Assembly (NCBI GenBank): GCA_044355655.1
Contig: JBIKXS010000019.1
Coordinates: forward strand, 1 to 58,320
DNA from: UBA3064 sp023258775
Lineage (GTDB): Bacteria > Pseudomonadota > Gammaproteobacteria > Burkholderiales > Burkholderiaceae_E
DNA: 58,320 nt
Direction of reading: 5' to 3'
Within the stretch, counting starts at the first letter, position 1. Each line of letters starts with the position of its first letter. A model generated the notes under the pieces. That model was not told the DNA's origin. It was given only the letters and a program-made list of their open reading frames with translations, and did no database searches. The position numbers and the translations under genes were made by a program. Shown piece by piece: positions 50,879 through 58,320 of this stretch.

Positions 50879-51646
50879 ATGGACATGCTTTACACCTCGG
50901 CATTTTGGGTCGCACTCGCACAAATTATGGTGGTTAACATCATGCTGAGTGGCGACAACGCTGTTGTGATCGCGCTTGCTAGCCGATCCTTGCCCCCCAA
51001 GCAGCAAAAAATGGCAATCTTGTTTGGTAGTGGGGCAGCCATATTGCTGCGAATCGTACTTACTTTTTTTGCGGTCATGCTCATGGAGCTACCGTATTTG
51101 AAGCTCGTCGGTGGTCTTGCACTTTTATGGATTGCTGCGAGCATGCTGAATGCGGACAACGGCGAGGGTGAGCTTGAATCGCACTCGAACCTTTGGGCCG
51201 CCGTCAGAACGATTCTGGTCGCCGACTTCATCATGAGTCTTGATAATGTGATTGGGGTTGCCGCTGCAGCCAAGGGAAACTATGTGCTGTTGGTCATCGG
51301 ATTAGCGCTAAGTATCCCTCTGATTATTTATGGAAGTCAGATCATTCTTAAATTGATGGAGCGTTTCCCCTTGATTATTCTTGGTGGCGCTGCACTTTTG
51401 GGCTGGGTTGCCGGCGATATGATGATTGCCGACCATGTGCTTGAGCCATATATTGCTTCTCATAGTGCACTTGCGCATTGGCTCGCCCCGGCACTTTGCG
51501 CCGTCGCTGTCGTGCTCATTGGTAAGTGGCTCGACAGGCGGTCGCTGGCAACACGTCGTGCTGCACAAGCGCAAAATGCTTCTCCATTAGCTTTTGGCTC
51601 GGCAAGTGATGCAAACGGTACTGATTCCAACCGGGCTGGGTCTTGA
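50879..51646 (+). CDS. TerC/YjbE family membrane protein
   Basis: An integral membrane protein of the TerC family (YjbE subgroup), linked in other bacteria to manganese export or tellurite resistance. The protein has 255 residues with about seven helices. The paired acidic motifs MLSGDNAVVIALASRSLP (20s) and DFIMSLDNVIGVAAA (about 118-132) are the proposed metal-binding sites. A polar Ala/Ser-rich tail follows the last helix. GGGAG lies before the ATG. Its 3' end overlaps the Usp-like gene by 38 bp. A yybP-ykoY riboswitch, common before such genes, is not recognisable here. Confidence 0.9.
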   Translation: MDMLYTSAFWVALAQIMVVNIMLSGDNAVVIALASRSLPPKQQKMAILFGSGAAILLRIVLTFFAVMLMELPYLKLVGGLALLWIAASMLNADNGEGELESHSNLWAAVRTILVADFIMSLDNVIGVAAAAKGNYVLLVIGLALSIPLIIYGSQIILKLMERFPLIILGGAALLGWVAGDMMIADHVLEPYIASHSALAHWLAPALCAVAVVLIGKWLDRRSLATRRAAQAQNASPLAFGSASDANGTDSNRAGS

Positions 51647-52112
51647 TCCCAACGCGCTTCACGGCCATCTGAAGCGCTTACATTCGTATGGTGGTGTGCG
51701 GGTGCTCTTGCTTTCTGTTCAGCCCCGATACAACGGACACGTTCGTATGTACTTGGGCGAGGCTTTGGTCAAAGCGGTGATCAGAAAGGATGCCGACCGC
51801 GAGTTTGCCCCCTGGCGGGGACTACTCGAAACCGCCGCGATTCCCTATTCGCAACACATCGAGCTTGGTGTTAAAACAGAGACGATCGTACGATTCGCGC
51901 AGCAGATTCACTGTCGACGAATCGTGCTTGGTAAAACGCCTCAACACTGGTTAAGACGTATCCTCAGGGTCGCGCTTAAGGGCCGATTACTCGAGATTGC
52001 CAGGGCCTTAGGCATTCAACTTGATCTTTGCGACAAGGCGCATCCGCCGCTTGTCCAGCGAACTGGGCCTTTCAACCGAAGACTTCCAGGTAAGTTGCGC
52101 ATCGCGCGATAA
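51609..52112 (+). CDS. Universal stress protein-like (UspA fold)
   Basis: A protein of 167 residues from the ATG at 51609 inside the terC 3' end. TVLIPTGLGLDPNALHGHLKRL at the start and CRRIVLGKTPQHWLRRI near the end match the strand-loop elements of UspA domains. The ATP-binding G-x2-G-x9-G(S/T) motif is not kept, so nucleotide binding is doubtful. The C-terminus is basic. The 38-bp overlap with terC indicates coupled expression. No clear partner function; a stress role alongside metal export is inference. Confidence 0.72.
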   Translation: MQTVLIPTGLGLDPNALHGHLKRLHSYGGVRVLLLSVQPRYNGHVRMYLGEALVKAVIRKDADREFAPWRGLLETAAIPYSQHIELGVKTETIVRFAQQIHCRRIVLGKTPQHWLRRILRVALKGRLLEIARALGIQLDLCDKAHPPLVQRTGPFNRRLPGKLRIAR

Positions 52113-52261
52113 TTGAAACGCCCTCAATGACGGTCGCGGGAACGCTACCGTAGGCTTAGCATTCTAAGAACTAGGTTTTAAAGTTCAGCTTAATTGGTCA
52201 AAGAACCAACATGTTGCCATCTGAGTGGCAAAACCCTAAAACATTGTTTGGAGAAACTCTG

Positions 52262-53539
52262 ATGAAATTGCTCAAGAGAGGAGCCATCGCGCTTGCGCTG
52301 GCAGCAGGATTTGGCTACGCGTCAGTTGGTAGCGCGCAAGAAAAGCTTGAAACGCTTAAGCAGTTTAGAGTCGCTACGACCGATCTGAATATTCCCACGG
52401 TGCCTCAGGATGGAAAAAAGGCGGCGAATATTCGAGAAAACCTCAAGCGGGTGAAACTTCCCCCGGGCTTTAAAATCGACCTTTTCGCGATTGTCCCCGA
52501 TGCCAGACACATGGCGGTCGCACCGAGCACGAATATGCTTTTTGTTGGGACCCGTAAAACAACGGTTTGGGCTGTGACCGATCGCGATAGCGATGGTGTT
52601 GCAGATGAAGTTAAATCGTTTGCGCCGTCGTTAAAGTTTTCCAATCCCAACGCAGTTTGCTGGACGCCGGATGGCTTTTTGCTTGTCGTCGAACATAACC
52701 GAGTTTTGAATTTCCCGGCAGCCGAGTTTTTTTACGAGGGCCCGGATGTTGCGGTGATCGAAGTGGTGTCCAAGGGTAATTTGATTCCTCCTGACGAAGA
52801 ATCCTTTAACCATGGCGCAAGAACCTGCCGTATCGGCGCCGACAAAAAGCTCTACATCACCCTTGGTCAACCCTTTAATGTGCAAGCCAAGGGCAAGATC
52901 GATCTCTATAACAAGCTCGGCATTGGTGGCATCGTGAGAATGGATCCCTTTGACGGTAGCAAGCGCGAAGTTTTTGCTATCGGTGCCCGCAACTCTGTGG
53001 GTATGGATTTCAATCCCAAGGATGGCTCACTTTGGTGGACTGACAACCAGGTCGACGGGCTTGGTGATGATGTGCCCCCAGGCGAGCTAAACCGCTCAAC
53101 AACGCCCGGTCAGCACTTTGGCTTTCCCTACTGGAACGGAAAATTTAAGGTGGCAGGCTCCGACGCTGCGCCTGATCTAAAGGACATGGCCGAGCCCAAG
53201 GGAGCCATCTTCCCTGAAGTCGAGTTTCCCGCTCATCAGGCACAGTTAGGTATGGCTTTTTACACAGGTAATAAGTTTCCAGCCAAGTATCGCGGCGGTA
53301 TTTTTGTTGCCTCACACGGCTCATGGAATCGTACCAAACCAAGCGGTGCAGAAGTGCAGTTTGTTCCGGTGGGACCCGATGGCAAGGCCGGCAAGATGGA
53401 GGTCTTCGCATCTGGGTTTTTAGACCCAGCAACCGGTTTGTATCGCGGTCGGCCCGTTGATGTTGCTGTGATGAAAGATGGATCGATACTGGTTTCGGAT
53501 GACTTTGCCGGTGCAATCTACCGCATTAGCTACGAGTGA
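52262..53539 (+). CDS. PQQ-dependent sugar dehydrogenase (GSDH/sorbosone type), periplasmic
   Basis: A six-bladed beta-propeller quinoprotein of the glucose/sorbosone dehydrogenase family, 425 residues from the ATG at 52262 (GGAGA in front). The signal peptide ends at GSAQ (about 25). Typical segments: LPPGFKIDLFAIVPDARHMAVAP, FNHGARTCRIGADKKLYITLGQ, ARNSVGMDFNPKDGSLWWTDN followed by GDDVPPGELN, and HGSWNRTKPSG near the end. TDRDSDGVADEV (106-117) resembles a calcium-binding loop; PQQ in this fold sits on Ca2+. The donor substrate (aldose, sorbosone-like or other) cannot be told. Neighbours are a c-type cytochrome and a PqqU-like receptor. Confidence 0.87.
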   Translation: MKLLKRGAIALALAAGFGYASVGSAQEKLETLKQFRVATTDLNIPTVPQDGKKAANIRENLKRVKLPPGFKIDLFAIVPDARHMAVAPSTNMLFVGTRKTTVWAVTDRDSDGVADEVKSFAPSLKFSNPNAVCWTPDGFLLVVEHNRVLNFPAAEFFYEGPDVAVIEVVSKGNLIPPDEESFNHGARTCRIGADKKLYITLGQPFNVQAKGKIDLYNKLGIGGIVRMDPFDGSKREVFAIGARNSVGMDFNPKDGSLWWTDNQVDGLGDDVPPGELNRSTTPGQHFGFPYWNGKFKVAGSDAAPDLKDMAEPKGAIFPEVEFPAHQAQLGMAFYTGNKFPAKYRGGIFVASHGSWNRTKPSGAEVQFVPVGPDGKAGKMEVFASGFLDPATGLYRGRPVDVAVMKDGSILVSDDFAGAIYRISYE

Positions 53540-53584
53540 GCTTAAAGCTTGCTTCTTCGAGCTTGATCATTGCTTGTTGAGTAT

Positions 53585-53622
53585 CTGGTACTGATGGTAA
53601 AACAATAATCGATCAGTGCCAG
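53585..53622 (+). other. Hairpin after the sugar dehydrogenase
   Basis: CTGGTACTGAT (53585-53595) and ATCAGTGCCAG (53612-53622) form an 11-bp stem with one G-U pair as RNA. No T tract follows, so a terminator or mRNA-end role is uncertain. The rest of the 217-bp spacer to the cytochrome gene shows no gene. Confidence 0.5.
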
Positions 53623-53756
53623 AACGTTGACAAACGGTTTTGACCAAGCTTCGGTTTGGGGCCAGAAGCAGCGAGATTGGACTGCTGCGCCTGGTTCCAT
53701 CGACTAGCTAGCACTTACGCAAGTTCTTGGCGCTTATTAGAACGGTGTGTTGTTGT

Positions 53757-54083
53757 ATGAGATTTGTGTTTATTGTTTTTAGTAGCTTGTTTTGTCTAAG
53801 CTTTTCAAGCCTTGTTAAAGCTGACGCTGATCTCGGAAAGCGCAAGGCCGCTCTGGCTTGTGCTGCCTGCCATGGTGCCCAAGGTATCTCGATGGCACCG
53901 CGCACGCCGCATTTGGCCGGCCAAGACCCTGACTATTTGATGGAGCAGCTTCGCCATTATCGGTCGGGCAAGCGGTCGCATGAGGTCATGGCGGTCATTG
54001 CCAGGTCGCTTTCAGAGCAGGACTTGGAGGCAGTAGCAGCCTGGTACGGTTCAAACCGCATAACGCTTGAAAAAGCAGATTGA
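53757..54083 (+). CDS. Small c-type cytochrome (class I, cyt c553-like)
   Basis: A periplasmic monoheme cytochrome of 108 residues from the ATG at 53757 (the frame extends ten codons upstream). The signal peptide covers about 1-22 (ending VKADA). Heme site CAACHG at 35-40. The following APRTPHLAGQDPDYLMEQLRHYRSGKRSHEVMAVIARSLSEQDLEAVAAWY is the pattern of the c553/c554 group, with the distal methionine in it. It lies between the quinoprotein and the TonB receptor and is a plausible electron acceptor for the dehydrogenase. The receptor gene starts 3 bp after its stop, so the two are co-transcribed. Confidence 0.9.
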   Translation: MRFVFIVFSSLFCLSFSSLVKADADLGKRKAALACAACHGAQGISMAPRTPHLAGQDPDYLMEQLRHYRSGKRSHEVMAVIARSLSEQDLEAVAAWYGSNRITLEKAD

Positions 54084-54086
54084 TTT

Positions 54087-56171
54087 ATGCATTTCCGACT
54101 TGGGCTTTGCGGGGTGCATTTACGTCTTGTGCTTTGCGGAGTAATCATTGCCTCGTCTTATTCAACTGGCGTCTGGTCGCAAACCGAATCCCTTGCCGAG
54201 CCAGTCGTGATTTCGGCAAGTAGGCGCCCCGAGCCACTCTGGGAAACGCCAGCTGCACTTGGTTTTATTGGTGGAGAGCAATTAGACGGTGCAGGCCCTC
54301 GGGTTCAGGCTGCAGAAGCCTTGCAAAGACTGCCAGGCGTACTCGCTGCAGATCGTGGAAACTATGCGCAAGACCCACAGCTCGCTGTGCGAGGTTTTGG
54401 CGCAAGGGCTGCATTTGGTGTGCGGGGTATCAAACTAATCAGCGACGGTATCCCGGCTTCTATTCCTGATGGTCAGGGCCAGGCTTCGAGTTTTGCACTT
54501 GGCTCAGCTGATCGCATCGAGGTCTTGCGTGGGCCGATGGCGGTGCTTTACGGTAACGCATCAGGCGGGCTTATTCAGAGTTTCACGCGCACACCCGAGC
54601 CAGGCCTGAATGCTCAGGCTCAAGTCTATGCTGGTTCACTCGGTCTTAAGCGAAGTTTGATTCAAGCCGAGTTTCAACAAGATTCAAGTGATTTGCTCCT
54701 TGATTACAGCGATTTTTCGATAGACGGCTATCGACTTAACAGCGCTGCGTCCCGCCAGCAGTTTCAAGCAAACTACGGCTACAAGTTAGGCGAGGAAACA
54801 AAGTTGCGCCTTGTTGCACAACGATGGGAGCAGCCATTCGCCCAGGATCCTGCCGGGCTAAGCCTCGAGCAACTTCGTCAGGATCCGCGCCAGGCAGGCA
54901 CAAATACGAGGGAGCGTCGCGTTCGCAAAGAAACAGCTCAAGAACAGCTCGGTGTTTCCTTCGACCATCGCTTGCTTAATCGATTCGACTTCAGCCTTTA
55001 TGGTTTTGCGGGTACTCGAGATAATCTGCAGTACCTTGCTTCAAATAGCTGGATCGGTCTTGATCGCGACTATGAAGGCTTGGGTATACGACTAGCTCAG
55101 CGTTTAGCGCTTGCTTCGATACCTGTTCGATGGAGTTTGTCCTTAGAGCATGAGCGTTCGAGCGAACGCAGGCAGGCGGGTGCTGCTTTACTTGGAGAAA
55201 AGAGCGGTGTTCTTATGCGCAACGAAGATCAGCGCGCAGTCTCTGGACAGGCGGTGTTGGTTGCTCAGGCAGATTTTTCTGAACGGTATAGTGTTTATGG
55301 CGGTATTCGACATGGCAGCGTCACACTGTCTGCAAAGGACTACTTTCTGAGTGACGGGCAAGACGGCAGTGGTGAAGTGCGTTACCAACAAACCAGCCCT
55401 GTTCTGGGCATCCAGCGCTGGTTGAGTCGCGATCAGCAAATCTTCTTAAGCACGGGTAAAGGTTATGAAACACCGACGCTCGCTGAAGTCTCTTACATCA
55501 ATGATTCCCTCAACCCAAACCGCATATTGCCTCAATTCAACCAATCCATCGTTGCAAGCAGCAACCGTCAGTGGGAACTCGGGTGGAGAGGGCGGCACTC
55601 AAATACACACCGTTGGGAGTTGATTGGTTTTCATGTCCGAAGCTCAAACGAAATCGTCGTAGATCGTTCAGTACCGGGTCAAAATAGTTTTCGTAATGCG
55701 CCGGGCACGGAACGCTATGGTCTTGAGATGTCCTGGTCAACACAATGGTCGGCAAGCTGGCAAAGTTATCTCAGTCTTGCTCGCATGAAGGCTCACTATC
55801 AGGGAGACTGGACCGTTGCCGGTCAATCCATGGACGGTCGCTGGATGCCCGCAACGCCAGATTATTCCGGCTTTGTTGAATTACGCTATCAAGACGGGCC
55901 CCAACAGAGTGCCCTTGAACTTCGCCACTTGGGCAGGCGATTTGCAAACGATGTCAATACCTTGTCGGCGCCAGCCTTCCATACGTGGGCGATTCGTTGG
56001 CAGCGAAATTTTGTCATCGGTACAAATCGCTTGACAGCGATGGCGCGAATCGACAATCTGCTTGATCGTCGATATGTTGGAAGTCTGATTGTTAATAACC
56101 CAAGTCCTTTTGAGCCTTCGCCTGGCAGAACAGCATGGATTGGCTTGCGAATGCGCCTTCCTGTGTTTTAG
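54087..56171 (+). CDS. TonB-dependent outer-membrane receptor, YncD/PqqU-like
   Basis: An outer-membrane TonB receptor of 694 residues. The signal peptide ends near 31 (GVWSQ), a TonB-box-like EPVVISAS is near 38-45, and the plug domain (about 52-165) is followed by a 22-strand barrel. The plug has NYAQDPQLAVRGFGARAAFG, LISDGIPASIPDGQGQ and LRGPMAVLYGNASGG, and the C-terminus has DNLLDRRYVGSLIVNN and FEPSPGR; these match my recollection of E. coli YncD (PqqU, the PQQ receptor) almost position by position. With a PQQ-dependent dehydrogenase two genes upstream, PQQ is the likely ligand. Ferric or other ligands remain possible. Confidence 0.85.
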   Translation: MHFRLGLCGVHLRLVLCGVIIASSYSTGVWSQTESLAEPVVISASRRPEPLWETPAALGFIGGEQLDGAGPRVQAAEALQRLPGVLAADRGNYAQDPQLAVRGFGARAAFGVRGIKLISDGIPASIPDGQGQASSFALGSADRIEVLRGPMAVLYGNASGGLIQSFTRTPEPGLNAQAQVYAGSLGLKRSLIQAEFQQDSSDLLLDYSDFSIDGYRLNSAASRQQFQANYGYKLGEETKLRLVAQRWEQPFAQDPAGLSLEQLRQDPRQAGTNTRERRVRKETAQEQLGVSFDHRLLNRFDFSLYGFAGTRDNLQYLASNSWIGLDRDYEGLGIRLAQRLALASIPVRWSLSLEHERSSERRQAGAALLGEKSGVLMRNEDQRAVSGQAVLVAQADFSERYSVYGGIRHGSVTLSAKDYFLSDGQDGSGEVRYQQTSPVLGIQRWLSRDQQIFLSTGKGYETPTLAEVSYINDSLNPNRILPQFNQSIVASSNRQWELGWRGRHSNTHRWELIGFHVRSSNEIVVDRSVPGQNSFRNAPGTERYGLEMSWSTQWSASWQSYLSLARMKAHYQGDWTVAGQSMDGRWMPATPDYSGFVELRYQDGPQQSALELRHLGRRFANDVNTLSAPAFHTWAIRWQRNFVIGTNRLTAMARIDNLLDRRYVGSLIVNNPSPFEPSPGRTAWIGLRMRLPVF

Positions 56172-56190
56172 CTTGGTTGTGACCTAGCTG

Positions 56191-57459
56191 ATGTTTTATG
56201 GCTGGGTTATCGTTGGGATCGCTTTTGTAACGATGGCGCTTAGTGTTACAGCGCGCACATCGTTCTCGTTATTGCTTCCGCCGATGCTCGACGAGTTCGC
56301 TTGGGATCGTGCCGAGGTGGCAGGTGCCTTTTCTTTTGGTTTTTTCTGCTCAGCTTTGATCAGTCCTTGGGCAGGGAAATGGATGGACCGTCAGGGGCCC
56401 AGACCAGTGATCACGCTCGGTGCGGTGATGATGTGCGCTGGTTTATTTCTCAGTACCCGAATTGAGCATTTGTGGGAGCTTTATCTCACCCTGGGTTTGC
56501 TGGTCGGTGCTGGGGCAAACCTGATGTCCTATACAGCTCAGTCACAATACCTCCCCAATTGGTTTGTCCGCAAGCGAGGCCTAGCGATCAGTGTCGCCTT
56601 CTCGGGCGTAGGCCTGGGCTCGATCCTGGTCTTGCCCTGGCTTCAACAAGTGATATTGGCCGAGGGCTGGCGTCAGGCCTGTTTATGGCTCGCGGCGATG
56701 CTGATGTTTATAGCCTTACCCTTGAATCGTTTTGTGCGGCGAAAACCCGAGGATATGGGTTTGCTGCCTGACGGCGATACCCACAGTACACAGGGCTTAT
56801 CAGGAAAGTTGCCGATGAGTTCTCACCAGGTTATTGATGCTGACTGGGTTGCGAAGGAATGGACTGTCGAGGCGGCCTTGCAGACCAGGCGATTCTGGTG
56901 GATTTGTGGCGGATTTTTCTGTGCGCTGGTCGCTTGGTACGCCGTTCAGGTTCATCAGACGAAGTACTTGCTCGAACTTGGCTTTGATCCAAGCCTGGCG
57001 GCCTGGGCGTTGGGATGGGTGAGCGTTGTTGCGATACCCGGGCAAATACTTTTGGGTGCCGCGTCAGACCGGATAGGGCGCGAGGCAGTCTGGTCGATCG
57101 GTTGTCTAGGCTTTGCGATTTGTTACTTTGCACTTTTGATGCTTGAGCATTCGCCTTGGACCGGTTGGTTGGTCTTAATGGTGTTTTCGCAAGGTTTTCT
57201 TGGTTATTCGCTCACTTCGGTCATGGGAGCCATGGTCGCAGAGCTTTTTCAAGGAAAACACTTCGCTGCAATTTTCGGCTTGATCAACATTGCCTTATTA
57301 GGGGGTGGGGCTTTTGGCCCGTGGTTAGCCGGTTGGATCCATGATCAACAGGGAAGTTATCGGCTTGCCTTCATGATCTGCATGGTGGCTTGTCTGTTTT
57401 CGAGCTATGCGATTTTTCGTGCTTCGCCAGGCAAGGTTCGCCGCATGCGCAAAGCCTAG
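56191..57459 (+). CDS. MFS transporter, oxalate/formate- or monocarboxylate-type
   Basis: A major facilitator of 422 residues with 12 predicted helices. FYGWVIVGIAFVTMALSVTARTSFSLLLPPMLDEFAWDRAEVAGAFSFG resembles the OFA/monocarboxylate branch, with the loop 2-3 motif GKWMDRQGPRPVI. The central loop (about 195-225) is long and polar. It starts 19 bp after the receptor stop and may share its transcript. A transporter here could bring the oxidised sugar acid made by the quinoprotein across the inner membrane; this is inference from position. Substrate not determinable. Confidence 0.85.
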   Translation: MFYGWVIVGIAFVTMALSVTARTSFSLLLPPMLDEFAWDRAEVAGAFSFGFFCSALISPWAGKWMDRQGPRPVITLGAVMMCAGLFLSTRIEHLWELYLTLGLLVGAGANLMSYTAQSQYLPNWFVRKRGLAISVAFSGVGLGSILVLPWLQQVILAEGWRQACLWLAAMLMFIALPLNRFVRRKPEDMGLLPDGDTHSTQGLSGKLPMSSHQVIDADWVAKEWTVEAALQTRRFWWICGGFFCALVAWYAVQVHQTKYLLELGFDPSLAAWALGWVSVVAIPGQILLGAASDRIGREAVWSIGCLGFAICYFALLMLEHSPWTGWLVLMVFSQGFLGYSLTSVMGAMVAELFQGKHFAAIFGLINIALLGGGAFGPWLAGWIHDQQGSYRLAFMICMVACLFSSYAIFRASPGKVRRMRKA

Positions 57460-57499
57460 TGAAGTTTATTAAGTCTAAAACGTAGCATGATAAGGGTGG

Positions 57500-58246
57500 A
57501 TGATGTCAAAACGAATACTGATTACAGGTGCTGGAAGCGGCTTTGGTTTGGGTGCAGCTGTGGCGCTTGCCAAGCGAGGACACCATGTCATCGCAACGGT
57601 CCTCAACGACCAGCAGGCCCAATCGCTTTCTGAGCAATCCTCGCCCATAGAGATCATCAAGCTCGATATCACCAAGGCCGAGGATAGAGATCAGGTTGAA
57701 GGGCTCGAAGTTGACGTCTTTTTTGCTAATGCCGCGCTTGGGCAGACCGGACCTGTATCGCTGATCCCGATCGATCGTCTGCGCAGGGTTTTTGAGGTCA
57801 ATGTGTTTGCAACAGTCGCGATCACACAGCAGGTCGCCCTAAGCATGCGCAAAAGGCGTAGCGGGCGAATCGTGATCGTTTCTTCGATTGGCGGCGTTCG
57901 CGCTGGTATGGGTTCCGGTCCATACACCATGACCAAACATGCCATTCAGGCATTCGGAAACGCACTTCGAGCCGAGCTTGCATTATTCGGCGTGGATGTA
58001 TGCCTGATCAATCCCGGTCCCTATGCAACAGGCTTCAATGATGCGATGGCTAATGATCCAGGTGAGTGGTTTAATCCCGAAGAGGCAGCTCCCGAAGACC
58101 TGGCAGCCATGGATTTCCTAAGAAAGCGCATCACAGTCGGACAACTAGACCCTCAAGAGGTTGTTGACCGTTATGTGGAGCTTGCAGAGGCAGAAAGTAC
58201 CGAGTCGCCCCTGAATAATCACCAAGCCCTTGATTTCATTGGATAA
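57500..58246 (+). CDS. Short-chain dehydrogenase/reductase
   Basis: A classical SDR of 248 residues. The NAD(P)-binding TGAGSGFG is at 9-16, FANAALG is the NAG-type structural motif, the catalytic serine lies in IVSSIGG, and the Tyr/Lys pair in YTMTKHA. The last residues are SDR-typical but no substrate-specific motif is recognised. A start one codon later (57503) is equally possible. It is 40 bp behind the MFS gene, in line with a catabolic operon for an alcohol, sugar or hydroxy acid, but no proof. Confidence 0.9.
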   Translation: MMSKRILITGAGSGFGLGAAVALAKRGHHVIATVLNDQQAQSLSEQSSPIEIIKLDITKAEDRDQVEGLEVDVFFANAALGQTGPVSLIPIDRLRRVFEVNVFATVAITQQVALSMRKRRSGRIVIVSSIGGVRAGMGSGPYTMTKHAIQAFGNALRAELALFGVDVCLINPGPYATGFNDAMANDPGEWFNPEEAAPEDLAAMDFLRKRITVGQLDPQEVVDRYVELAEAESTESPLNNHQALDFIG

Positions 58247-58262
58247 TAACTGAATTTCGAGG

Positions 58263-58320
58263 TATAATAACTCCCATCTTTTGATCATTCCAGTGCGGTT
58301 TTCTGGGAGTTTATGGGAGT
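58263..58320 (+). promoter_or_regulatory. Possible promoter and TGGGAGT repeats at the window edge
   Basis: TATAAT occurs at 58263-58268 without a clear -35. ACTCCCAT (58270-58277) is the exact reverse complement of ATGGGAGT (58313-58320), and a second TGGGAGT lies at 58304-58310, so three copies of one heptamer are present in 50 bp. What they belong to lies beyond the window. Confidence 0.35.

Overview
The window reads as a chromosomal segment of a Gram-negative betaproteobacterium, most likely order Burkholderiales. The evidence is gene order (tRNA-Asn / aromatic aminotransferase divergent from uvrB, then an LMW phosphatase and a full isc cluster), LolCD, ComEC, an AapJQMP transporter, VC_2705-type symporter with its DUF4212 partner, a TonB receptor, and many Asp/Glu/Arg-rich proteins with outer-membrane-type signals. 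G+C looks close to one half by eye. Genes are dense and mostly housekeeping. No insertion sequence, CRISPR array or rRNA is seen. The only mobile-element trace is the C-terminal end of a tyrosine recombinase at the left edge, pointing at tRNA-Asn.

Layout: 1-500 integrase end, TTACAC repeats and tRNA-Asn. 550-4626 aminotransferase, uvrB, LMW phosphatase. 4748-10593 iscR-iscS-iscU-iscA-hscB-hscA-fdx-iscX, with an intrinsic terminator between iscR and iscS and a palindrome before iscU. 10590-16213 (minus) lysS, prfB with its programmed +1 frameshift, recJ and a conserved unknown. 16248-22253 (plus) lolC, lolD, tatD, comEC, ridA. 22355-25630 an orphan iron-binding protein, a patatin lipoprotein and an NlpC/P60 peptidase. 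25823-29548 prpE-type acyl-CoA synthetase, GlcG/HbpS protein, MFS protein. 29646-33949 general amino-acid ABC transporter aapJQMP. 34087-39690 (minus) class I fumarase, two M81 (MlrC) metallopeptidase paralogues and coaX. 39859-45276 acs, two small genes, and a DUF4212/SSS symporter pair, consistent with acetate or other short-chain acid uptake and activation. 45743-52112 a hybrid kinase with its receiver, an OmpR-type two-component system, TerC and a Usp-like protein. 52262-58246 a PQQ-dependent sugar dehydrogenase, a c-type cytochrome, a TonB receptor that closely resembles E. coli YncD/PqqU, an MFS transporter and an SDR.

Two things stand out. First, the last region looks like a PQQ-scavenging and sugar-oxidation module: a periplasmic quinoprotein, a small cytochrome c that could take its electrons, and an outer-membrane receptor of the PQQ-uptake type, with no pqq synthesis genes in view. 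Second, many intergenic gaps are filled by locus-specific tandem repeats with exact or near-exact periods (20 bp, 27 bp, 38 bp, and shorter degenerate ones). Each gap has its own unit, and the repeats begin and end close to the flanking stop codons. A related hexanucleotide run has expanded in frame inside coaX, giving 14 Asn-Thr pairs. This suggests that slippage or local duplication shapes spacer DNA in this lineage.
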